DNA of 64,000 nt from Platycnemis pennipes (lineage: Eukaryota > Arthropoda > Insecta > Odonata > Platycnemididae), in contig OW121858.1 of the NCBI GenBank assembly GCA_933228895.1, forward strand, positions 28,295,859 through 28,359,858, written 5' to 3'. Positions 37,701 through 48,178 of this stretch are shown here, piece after piece. Both the position numbers and the translations under genes were made by a program. Every line of letters begins with the position of its first letter. Within the stretch, counting starts at the first letter, position 1. The notes beneath the pieces are model-generated. The model did no database searches and had not been told where the DNA came from. It worked only from the letters and a program-made list of their open reading frames with translations.

Positions 37701-39310
37701 CCTTACTATTGTAGCATTGAAAAATGAGATATCGTTCAGGTAATACATTCAGTGCATAATGTATTCGGCGACGATGATTAATTAGATGTTTAACTCTGAC
37801 AAGGAGCGCCGGAAAACGTTACTGTGATCCACCATAATTCGTATAAACGAGTAACTTTTTCACGTCGGGACCAAGATCCGAGGTTCGTAATTTTAAAACT
37901 TCGTTATTTCGTAATATCGCGTACTGTTACATACACTTAGATACCCTTTTGGTCGGGACCGAAGATTTTGCTTCGTAAAATCAAAATTTCGTAATTTCGA
38001 AGTTCGTATTTTCGAGTTTCTACTGTAATTGCTCTGTAACATTAAATTTCTTTTACTCAAAAGAGAACTGCAGTGGTAAAAAATAGTTATTGTTACGTAC
38101 AGCAAAACGGGTATCTCCTTAATGCCTCTCGCTATCATGAACTTCCACCGAATAAATAACATACATAGCAACCGTATACAAAACTATCTATAATCAAAAA
38201 TATCTACGATATTCTCAACGAAATAATTTCATTAAGGAGCTCGCTGGTAAATGTACAAGTGTTACACACAACATTTATCTTTATACCTCAGGCATTTTTT
38301 AAAGATACGTATCTTCAGTACGTACCGTACGTGAATTCAGTTATCCCGTGGAGGAATGAAGGCGTGAAAAGTAAACACTATGTGGAATGCTCATACACAT
38401 TTACCGGATTCGCAGTTAAAGGGTGCACAATTCGTAAGTCTGATCACACATTGCATAAACTGTGGAAGTTCATGTACTAAAGCATGCCTCATCCGACCCA
38501 TTAAAATACCGTCGTGAAACCATACGTAACAACTTCTATGAATAAATGGGCCCTCGTCATTGCGATAGAACCAGTTATAATTTCGTCCATCCACACGAAC
38601 ATGGAATCACACGGGTTCATGCATCGTGTAACCAGACCCTATAAACCATGGCTGAACTTATAGCTAACTACGCTCCACGTAAATCGAGGTTATTTAATTA
38701 TTACGCACAGAGGTATTAAGGAAAAATACATAATACTCTTACCAAGATCTAAAAAGTAACAATTATGTTCATAAGCATTTACACTTGCCATTACATATCA
38801 CAAACAGTACAAGTCGTTTATGACTTAACGTACGCACACGATTAAAAGCATACTAATGTTGCTGTGGGTCGGCGGAATCATAATAAACAAACTTAAATTA
38901 GCGATACTAGCGGTATACTGCGCTAAAGAAACACCAAGCTTTTGAATGCGCGCGAACAATACTTTTGTAATATTTTCATTATTACAAATGTAATACATTG
39001 GCTTTACGAATTGTATATTCTTGGTATTTTAATGCTGTTTTACAATCATTTTACCATTGGCCACATGGGTACCTTCGTATGCGCATGCACAAGACTTTTG
39101 TATAATTTTTCGTGTTACAATTGTAATACAATGGTTATACAAATTTGTATATTCCTTGTATTTTTGATGCTGTAATACAATAGTATTACGATTGCTTTGT
39201 ATGAAATGTCCTGAAATACAATTGTATTACAAATTTTTTTGCGAAAACTATACAATTTGTAACTGAACAAGAGAATTACAATTTGTATACCAGTGGCTGT
39301 GCTGTCTGGG
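34774..39310. mobile_element. CCCAGACAGCACAG transposon with TACAATTGTA arrays
   Basis: Inserted in the hAT shell. It starts CCCAGACAGCACAGATA and ends TGGCTGTGCTGTCTGGG, with TC duplicated (34772-34773, 39311-39312). The first ~350 bp and the last ~350 bp are dense in TACAATTGTA and GTATTACAA motifs in both orientations. The right end (38830-39310) aligns with the end at 1180-1662, so the satellite-bearing element is a relative. After removing the pogo-like insertion, about 1.7 kb remains, with no recognised coding sequence. Confidence 0.9.
35165..38025. mobile_element. pogo/Tigger-like element, no intact transposase
   Basis: It starts CAGTAGAAACTCGAAATTAC and ends CGAGTTTCTACTG, flanked by TA (35163-35164, 38026-38027). 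CAGT...AAACTCG termini and TA duplication fit the pogo branch of Tc1/mariner. Subterminal repeats of TTCGTAAT/ATTACGAA are present at both ends (35180-35235, 37880-38010). The interior includes a GC-rich segment (36340-36800) and an (AT)n run near 37024, with no DDE transposase recognised. It is nested inside the TACAATTGTA element, the third level of insertion. Confidence 0.8.
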
Positions 39311-39479
39311 TCCTTTTTTCCTCGTACAATTAGGGATATGAATAATGTAAATATGTCCAATATGAGTGAATCAATGTATATCATAGGTAGCTTCATGTTG
39401 GTATAAGGACTTGAAGGTAACCCAACTAACAGCATGTTTTTGCATGCTTACTTTGCTATATTTATTTGTTTTAATAATG

Positions 39480-39580
39480 AGGTTTAGACTAGTATATTAT
39501 TACTAATCCTTTTTCATGCATGAAGTAGCTTGCTTGCATGCATGTAGTAGTTTGCTTGCATGCATGCTTGTGGTGCATGT
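39480..39580 (+). repeat. Short tandem repeat of GCATGCATG blocks
   Basis: Two to three imperfect copies of a ~24-bp unit containing TTGCTTGCATGCATG, within the right part of the hAT shell. Confidence 0.6.
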
Positions 39581-39908
39581 TTGGTGAGAATTCCCCCCCT
39601 GCCACACACCTTATGGTGACTTGCAGGGTATTATGTAGATGTACATAAGAACTGGTAATTTATGATATTTAGTTAATCCACACTGTATCTAAACGGGTGA
39701 AAAAATTGGTGTTACTGTCATTCTGCAATAACACAATGATTCGTGAACCGCACGAATCATATTTAAAGGAAAAATCACATGTTTCATGATTCGAGATTTG
39801 AATCAAATTTCCAGCAGTGAATCGTGATTTGTGCTTCGAATCTAATTTCCTTCAAAGATTCGTGATTCGTGACTCGAATCAATATTAGGTGATTCGTGCC
39901 CAACCCTG

Positions 39909-41560
39909 GTCATGAAGATAGATCCTATTAACTATTACAAAGAATGATAAGGTACCTATTTCCACTGGCACTTTACAGCACTTGTTTTTGGGCAGGAGAC
40001 CTGACAAGACTGGCCTTCAGAGGGTTGTGCCGCGATGCTACATGGGCGAAGCATAATTACGAGTGGCTGCACACTCAAAATAGGCAATTTGTGGGTTAAT
40101 GGCTGCAAATATGTATGTCCAAATAGACTATTTTTTGCCCAAAGAGATCGTAACTTGGCAATATCCATGGGGAACTGCTGTAATAATATGACTTTTTCCA
40201 TTTTCAGCCCCCCTCCCAATAAATGGCATGGCACGAGGGTCAAGGGTTGACCTAGAGGTCCCAAATTTTTCTTGCCTCATTTTGAATCACCTTGACAACT
40301 TTTTCCAGAGGGCCAAGTTTCTCAGCAAAAAATCAATTTTTCCCATCCACCCAATGGGGAGGGCTTGTTTTTGAGGGCCAAAAATGATCCTGGTGAGGAG
40401 ATTAGTGGATTTTAGTATATTGGATAGGTTGGCTGGCAGGGCATTTGAAATTGAAGGAGGGCAGGGTAGGAAATATACAGGTAGTGGAAAGAAGGTGGTG
40501 CATAGCAACAGGCTGTGGGTAGCCTTTGTAGAGGGAGATTCGGTGGTGGGTGAGTGCTTAATGATTTTATTGTGAAGAAGGTTTTCTGGGTAGCCATGCT
40601 GGAGAAGGGGGTGATGAAGGTTGGTGAGGAAGTTGTTTAGGGATTCGAGATTATTACAGATGCGGTGGCCAAAAATGGAGTGGGAATATGGGAGGGAGCA
40701 TATGGTGTGTGAGGGATGGCATCTGCTCTAATTAAGATACTGCTGCTTGTTGGTGGGTTGGTGGCTATGGACTGAGGTGTGGAATCCCACTTCAGAAATT
40801 GGACAGTATTCAGTGAGGGAAGACAAATTACATAACCCACCTGGTCATACTGATTTCACAGGAAGCTTAGCTAATTATTACAATAGCACTAAAGTAGACA
40901 CCCATTATACATGATTCATGTGGTTTTATAGACATGTGATTTCAGGGAAAAAATTTCTGGTGAAGTTAGTAGCATTCTCTTTTCACTGATCAACAGATAT
41001 ACTATTGTATATTAGTTCATATGTATTCCCAAGTAAACAGACATTCCATCTGAACTGTCCTCCAACACCTAAGCTGATGACCGAATCTGCTAATTTTGCT
41101 TTTAGCAGTGCTACTGGATGGCTAGTAATATAGCAAATAGTTATGCCAGAGAATATAAATGTGTTGTTGAACATTTATGCCCTCCAGCCTTTAACGATTT
41201 CATTTGAAGACCGAAGAAGTTATCGGACATTGAAGGCAAGTCACTATTAGCAGAGGTAACCATGCGAGACCTAGGATTCGATATGGTGGGTTATGACAAT
41301 CATGCTTTCATTGATAAGACAAAAAGTAATTCAGTTGTAGGAGCAGGAGTTGTTTCTCTAGCCTGTGTAGCTGTAGGTCCTAGCCAGGAATTGATTATGG
41401 AAATTGTTCCTTCTTTCGGAAATGGTGTTCTCCAAGGCCAGACACATCTTACTGGAAAGAAAGCGAAGCCTCAAGGCTAAATAAGCCTTCAAAAATGCTA
41501 TTTTTAAATGTCACATGAAATAAGATGATTGTATAAGTAATTCTAAATATATAGTTGTTT
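39909..41560. other. No recognisable feature
   Basis: A protein-like open stretch lies at about 41220-41480 (+), with a GAGVVSLACVAVGP segment. I cannot assign it to a family, and no ATG or splice context makes it convincing. The rest is unrecognised. Confidence 0.4.
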
Positions 41561-41564
41561 TTAA

Positions 41565-41703
41565 TCCTTTCGCGGTGGCTCACTCTCCAGAAACCTACTC
41601 AATACATGCAATGGAAAAGTGAAAGCACTACAGTGAGAACGAGAAAGTACATTGACAGCAGCCTACCGCGCAATTGTACTAGGTACGTTCGCAGCAGAAA
41701 AGG
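41565..41703. mobile_element. piggyBac-type MITE, copy 1
   Basis: 139 bp between TTAA at 41561-41564 and 41704-41707. One end reads TCCTTTCGCGGTGGCTCACT and the other CGCAGCAGAAAAGG. It is homologous throughout to the copy at 52447-52587. TTAA target duplication and CCTTT termini indicate mobilisation by a piggyBac-like transposase. Confidence 0.82.
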
Positions 41704-42291
41704 TTAATTACATAGATGTTTCAATTCAGCATTTCAGACTTCCTCTTGACCATTGAATATTGTTGCAGATTTTGTAAAAACAAGAGCAATACAACACCCT
41801 TTGTTGAACACAGTAGCATGGGAAACTAAATCATTAGCAATGCCCAGTTCTACAGAAACAAATTACTCAGTTCTTGACAGATATTTATACAATTTTTAAC
41901 ATGCCCAACTTCATAATTGTGTGCTGTGTTGTATACATAGTCACTGCAAAGATGAAATGACACAATACCATAAGTTACGGTATAATAGTATCTGGAACAG
42001 CTAATCCGTAATAATAATTTTTCCCAAAAAATTTATCTTATCGATGTCAAAGTATCAGGAACCAATCCTGTCAAAAATTCCTATTAATCACTCCTAGTCT
42101 TGTAATATACCTAAATCACATGTTAAATTCTGCACCCAAATTATTTGAATTGAACGATTGAGATTTTAATCACTGATGAATCAATGAATTATTCACACTC
42201 ATTCTTCATTGGGAATGCAATAAATACCACTGGACTCTCCACTCAAATAATACAGTTGGAACAATTTCAATTAAAATCATGATTCAATTAA

Positions 42292-44300
42292 CCCTTTCGC
42301 GCCGGAGCCATCGGAAGAGAATTTTTCCCGTCGTACGAGGAGCACGAGATATTTCTTGACTCTCCCGTCTGGAGCTCTCTCGTGGCGAGGAAGTAGGCAG
42401 GTATGCCCCACCCACCGTTTTGGGACCCAACTCAGCGGGACACCGGACCCTTTCCCCGTCCACTGGGCTCGACCAACCAACCCTTTAGCAGCCCTTTTCG
42501 CAGCAGGAGTCCGCGGTAAATTGATTGAATTAGCAGTGTTTTTTTAAAAAAGCCCTTACGTATATTCCAAAAATTTAAACATATTAAATGGATTCCACGT
42601 GTTTTGCTGAGCGCTTCAAAATTTTAAATGAAATTCTAGCGTTAATATTAACGAATTTGAACCGATAGGTTTCTTCTGACATTAGCATAAGCAAATCAGT
42701 GGAGAAAAAAAATTCATAAAATAATCTGATCGGAGAACTCGCGGACGCAGCAGCCTTAGACCCGGAAGAAGAGGAATGAAATTCGTGGATTTTTGGAGAA
42801 ATACCATCAGAAAACAAATTCATACCTTTCGGAGAAAGCTTTCTTCTTTTAGTAACAATCTTTTCCTCGCATCTGATGCATCGCCCGAAGATGAAACAGG
42901 GATCCAGTGCGCCAGTTGCTTCAGCAGTCGAAGTCTCTGGATCATAATCCGAAGTCTCCTCATCTGAGTCCGAATAGACGTCTTCATCCTCACTACACTT
43001 TTAGTTAATAACTCCAATATTGAGTCCCCGAGCATAGAATGTTTCTTTGACATGACTACACTCGAACAAAAGTTTTGCAACGCCACCACAAAGAGAGAAT
43101 TTATCTGAACTAAGAAATGGCTAAAACTCGGGCAAACAGAGAGAGCACTGCTTGCTTTAGAGCCAAGACTGAAGTGAGAAGCAAGGAAGAACAAATATTC
43201 CTATGGAGTGGCACATGGGTGTAGAAATGGATTCCTAATGAGTAATTCTACGAAAAGGATGGGAAATCCAGCAATTCAGTGAAAAGGCATTCAGAAGAGA
43301 AGCACAGCATGGAAACACAAGAGATACCACCACAGGTGTGTAGATGATAATTCTTCAGAGTCGGTTTTCGAAGAAAGTGAAAGGGGACCTAGAAATTCAG
43401 CGAAAATGCTATTAACCCATTAAGACCATGCATACACAAAGAGCAGCACCATACGAATGGGATCTATGGTTTTTCCAAAGTCTGCTACCTGAAACAGCGT
43501 GGGAAACTAGTCATCTGGCTCAAGTGCTTTATTGAAGAAATGCACCGGAGAATACGTATCTATGCGTTTACGAATAAGGGTATTAAAGTATTAAACTACC
43601 AATAGTTCAAATGGAACACCAACGTATGAGGAGAATCAATGGTTACTAAAGATGCAGTTGTTAGGAAAACCAGAAAATCTACTTTTCGATGAGGAAAAAT
43701 ACGGAAATATAAAAATATGTGATAGTTGAATAGGCATGAATTCAAATATGAGAAAAAATAAAAATTTAAGTGAGAAGGAACGAATCACGATTACCCCAAG
43801 CTTAAACAAAACTTTATGCAAAAGTGTATTTTTTGCCGTGAACATATGTAGTACCTAAAAGTTATGAAGTGTTCTGCACTATAACTCCGTTAATATTAAC
43901 GCTAGAATATCGTTCAAAATTTTCACAAACTCAGCAAAAAACGCATATTTCACTTTAAAGCTTAAATTAAAGGAATGTATAACAAAAAAATGGTTTAGAA
44001 AAACCAGTGCATAGACTACTAGTTAACCGCGAAGTCATGCAGCGAGGGGGGTTACAAATGAGGCAGAGGGTCGAGCCCAGTTGCCCGGGAAAGGGTCTTA
44101 GCTCACGCTAAGCCGGGTCTCGAGGGGTCGCAGTATACCTGAGGTTATTGCTTCCGCGGCGGTCACTTTTCCTCCTCCTCGTCGGCCATGGCCGACGTTC
44201 GGTCTTTTGGGTCTAAAAATCCACGTCGGTCATGACCGACGTTCGGTCTTTAGGGTACAAAAATCTGCGTCGGCCATGACCGACGTTCGGCGCGAAAGGG
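42292..44300 (-). mobile_element. Degenerate piggyBac element with palindromic subterminal triplet
   Basis: Perfect termini CCCTTTCGCGCCG and CGGCGCGAAAGGG, flanked by TTAA (42288-42291, 44301-44304). Beside the right terminus (44180-44295), three tandem copies of a ~45-bp unit each contain the palindrome GTCGGCCATGGCCGAC or GTCGGTCATGACCGAC followed by GTTCGG. The minus strand at about 43050-42590 keeps the N-terminus of a piggyBac transposase; see that entry. The catalytic domain is missing, so the copy is dead. Confidence 0.88.
42590..43050 (-). pseudogene. piggyBac transposase N-terminal fragment
   Basis: The start is an ATG near 43053 (MSKKHSMLGDSILELL). A shifted frame then gives the acidic EDVYSDSDEETSDYDPE region. 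After a further shift comes the typical domain entry IRLFYEFFFSTDLLMLMSEE, matching the conserved FF(T/S)D-LL-LI-EET-RY segment of piggyBac transposases. At least two frameshifts are present, and the sequence stops before the DDE core. Confidence 0.75.
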
Positions 44301-44399
44301 TTAATTTTGTTATTGCCAATGAATTGTGAATTTTGAATGATTCATTCATCAACCACACAACTCTACTATAGCTCAGATATTATGTTATTCCAATAATAT

Positions 44400-45250
44400 T
44401 CCAGGTTCTCCAGGTCAAAATTTTCATTTTTCCAGGTTAAAATATGCAGGGATGCAAAACCGGTTATTCAAGCATAGAGAAAAATTGGAAAAATAAAAGT
44501 TCTCTAGGAAGAAAATTGTACTTATAATTAGTAACTTAGTTACATGAGTTAATGTAGTTTCTGAGGACTATTAGTGAACATTAGGGAGGAATTGAACTGA
44601 ACATTTGAAAGGATTGTGACTAATTACTATACAATGGGGTCATTTACCATATTTTTTTAAAATTTCCGAATCTGATAGTTTGGAAAATAAAAAGACCCAT
44701 AATTTTCCATTTTTTATTCGTCAATTATTTCTCAAGTTATAAGTGGCAAAAAACTGATGTTTTTCACCCTTTCGGAAAAGTGAATGTGGCTCAACCTCTG
44801 ATGTCATCAACTTCGTCCAATCAGAAATGAGCCCGCGTAGCTACTTCGCCTTATGCAATGAGGGGGACACAGCTGACTCTGCCAACTGGCTCTGCGAGCT
44901 GTTGTGACAGTATCTGTGCAAGCAAACATTCCGAGAACCCCCCTTCACTCCCTTCCATTACACTAAAAGCAGGCAAGGATGGGAGGAATATAACGTCAAT
45001 GATATAAAAGCAGCTTCTTTGGTCGGCATCACCTTTTGCTTATTTTAATTTTTGATTTATGAGCAAATGGTTGTGTTTAGAAGATTAATTCTTTCACAAA
45101 AATTCATTTTTCATTTCCATCTATCGACTTTGTGCACAAAATTGCATTTTTGGTTCTGAGTAAGTGCTGTCATTGCATATCGGAGGGGCTATGAGGAAAC
45201 AAACTTTTAAAATGTAACATAAATGTGGGTTATTTTAATTCAGTCCTCAC
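44400..45250 (-). other. Intron 3 of the left ZAD gene, homologous to 59505-59780
   Basis: 44400-44620 aligns in inverse orientation with 59600-59780; both share TTTTTCATTTTTCCAGGTTAAAATATGC-like blocks and GAGAAAAATTGGAA. The piece between about 44630 and 45210 is not in the right copy and is therefore a likely insertion in the left copy, or a deletion in the right one. Confidence 0.65.
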
Positions 45251-45373
45251 CTTAGAATCAAGGCTGAAGTCCTCTGTAACAGGATGATTGCTGTGGTCTA
45301 TGTCAATATTCTTGAGTGCATCATGGTGCAGTGGATCCTCAACAGTATCACGTTCTTCTGACTTTACAGGAAT
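45251..45373 (-). CDS. Left ZAD gene, exon 3 (acidic linker)
   Basis: 41 codons, phase 0 at both ends, with acceptor TTCAG and donor GTGAGGAC. It begins IPVKSEERDTVEDPLHHDAL and ends SLDSK. It matches exon 3 of the right gene (59382-59504) at 29 of 41 residues with identical boundaries, and resembles the linker exon at 28636-28734. It probably joins the ZAD to a downstream finger exon. None is present between here and 33 kb, so the gene may be truncated, or it may splice to the finger exon at 22473-24046. Confidence 0.78.
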
Positions 45374-48178
45374 CTGAATGGGTATAAAAGACATAAGAAG
45401 CATTAAAACTTATTTTTAAAAAACATATATTTACATTTCATATGACTTTGTAATGTGAAAGGAATTAAACTGTAGGGACCTTGCATTTTAATTTTATGAT
45501 ATAGCACTACCTCAATAGGTATTAGTGGATGCTAGCCCTGTAAAAAATTGGGATGTAACAGTGATTACAATGAAAAAGCCCTAGAGAGGTAAAGTATAAC
45601 GTAAAAAAATGACAAATGTTGAGATAATTTATTCTTAAGTGAGAATGAAGTCCATACAATTGTGAGGGATGGTGAAATACATCACCATTTTCTTTAGTGC
45701 AAGAACCTTGATATATTCACTAAGGAATTAAGGTTTTGTGACAAGATAAAAAATGATTTGTGCTGATTTCAGCAGTTGTTGATTAGAGTAACAGGAATAT
45801 TGGAACCAAAGCTGCTTCAGGAGATAGCAATGTTGAACGGTCATGAAGGTCTCTAAGATGCAGGATAGAGTTTGGATGAAAAATGAAATAGGAGGTAAAC
45901 AAATTGTGCAGATCATGCAATGACTGTCACTCATTGGTTAGGTGTGATCCTCCGGAAACAATGATGTAACCAGAATCAGAAACAACAAACCAAATCCATG
46001 TGAAGAAAAAGTGTAGATGTTTTATGCTTTCAGGAGACAATTAGTAAGGAGTGCTTAATTTGCACTTTTGCCAATCAGAAGAAAAAGTGATGAAGTCGAA
46101 AACTGCTGAAAACCTGCTTTATAAATAAAAATTAACTGTTGATAAAAATGTTATTATAAGACAGTTATAATTAAGGCTTCGACGAAAAAGGGTTAAAATA
46201 TTTTATGATTGATTTATATAGGATTCAACATTTTTCTACACATTGGTATTGTGGACATGGATCAGTAAATCAAGAAATAAATACACAATGAAAATATTTT
46301 TGTCAGTGAAACTACACAATCGGCAAGTGCCCTGGGTACTAATAATTAGTCCTCCAGGTAAGAGGTAAGCTATCTATCTCTAGTATTCTATTAACCTGAC
46401 CTAAATTTTGTGTTTAGAAATTAGACATTTTCCTACATATATAATTATTGATTATATAATGCACGGTTAGCTAAGCATGAAAATTTTCTTGATATATAAT
46501 TATCCTCAAGTACTAATGTTTTAGGAAACAATAATTAAAATCATATACAGGTAATGGGCACAGAGTGTTTTTCAGAGTGAAATAAGAAAATAGAAATACG
46601 ACAAGCTGTGATACATATACAAAATGAGAAGAAAAGAAGAGATTGAATCAATACCAAGACTAGCAGATACTGCTGGATATCCTCAATGGGAATTAAAATT
46701 GGAGTCCTCTTTACAGCCAAGATATTTATTGATGGTGTGGATGGACCTGATACCCTATCAGATCATTAGATTGATAACAAGGAAAAAAGGGAATGGCTTA
46801 CCAAAATATGCCAGTGCTAAACACATTATTGTTAGAACCAATGAAATTAATGAAAAAGCACACATTTGTACCTGCAAAATGGCCAAAGTGATGCACTAAG
46901 CATTTATAAGAGAGATACAGAATATACGAAAAATCCACTGCTGGCAAACTTCTTCAATCTTTCCTATCAGAAGACCAACGATTAAAATGGGAAATATTGT
47001 TCGCATTCAAACTAGCTTTTGGGTTAAATAACTCGGGGATGACAATTGGTGAAGATATGATTATGACCAAAAAATTGCTGTCCCTCTGAAAAATACAAGC
47101 ACTTCAGATCTGCTTGGGACTCAACTGCGGCTACTGATATGTCATGAATAAACTTTAAAGTTAGTTACCTGAAAGAAGAGGGAAGTAGTATTCGATGGCA
47201 AGGCTATGTAAATTGTGCATGAAAAAATCGAGTTATCAAAAAAATGTCAAACAGGAAGGAAATAAAACAAAACATGGACTTTACATTATTTCTCCTGGGA
47301 AAAAATATATAATCAAAAGAAATTTACCCAGAAGTATTGCACTCAGCCATAAGGTGGCATAATAAACTTGGTTATATCAACTTAAGTGATTAAGAAAAAT
47401 ACCTAACGTCTGCAGTGGTGCAAGTGAAATATTGACTAAATGTGATATCAATAAATACTATGAATTCTGCACTATTGCTAAATTGGTCAGAAACCCTTTA
47501 AACTCCCAAAGAAATGCAGCCACCCGAACTCTGCCAATTGTAAATACAGTTGTGTGCTGAAAGATCTCACCAAAAACAAAGAGCAAAGACGAATAATTCA
47601 CGACATGTCTTGATGGCTACATCCACTTTCTAAAGTATATTTAATGCAAACTAAAGATGAAGTTGAAGAATATTTGAAGAATCATGTCCAAGAAGCTGAA
47701 ACACATTTCATTTCCAATTTCAAAAAAGAAACCATTAGATGTGACAATTATCATTAGTACTGAAGCAGTGGGTTAAAAACTGGTGTAATGAAAAAGGAAT
47801 TGTATTGGATTATACTATCAACACATCAACTGCATGTAAAGGCCAAAAGAGTAAATTTCATCCTCATGAACAAAGTAAGAGCTATGCTTCACAAAACCTA
47901 ACTAAAAAGAATTTTGGGGTTTTGCTGTACTCACAGCAGCATACCCACTGAAAAAACCCATCAAGAGCCATCTCCACCACACATGCAGAATTGTCGTATG
48001 GTGTGAAGCCCAACTTGTCTAATCTTCAATAACTTGGATGTGTTGTCTACACTAAAAAACTTGGCCATCTAAGGAAATTTGATGATAGAAGTGATTTAGG
48101 TTTCTTCATCAGTTATGCACGTTATGGTTATAGGGTGTGGAACCCCAAGAAGAGAGCAGCCTATGTGTAAAGAGATAT

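Larger units (their letters stand above)
34168..39908. mobile_element. hAT-type element shell with 8-bp target duplication
   Basis: It starts CAGGGATGGGCATGATTCG and ends in CGTGCCCAACCCTG. GTCATGAA is duplicated perfectly at 34160-34167 and 39909-39916; an 8-bp duplication with CAGGG...CCCTG ends is diagnostic of hAT. Both ends are packed with GATTCGTGA/TCACGAATC repeats (34185-34370 and 39738-39895). Excluding the nested insertion at 34774-39310, the element is about 1.2 kb, with no transposase recognised, so it is non-autonomous. Confidence 0.92.

Noticed and set aside
41262..41480. 72-codon plus-strand frame with protein-like composition (GAGVVSLACVAVGP)
   Set aside because: I could not place it in any family or find supporting splice sites, so it is left as unassigned sequence.
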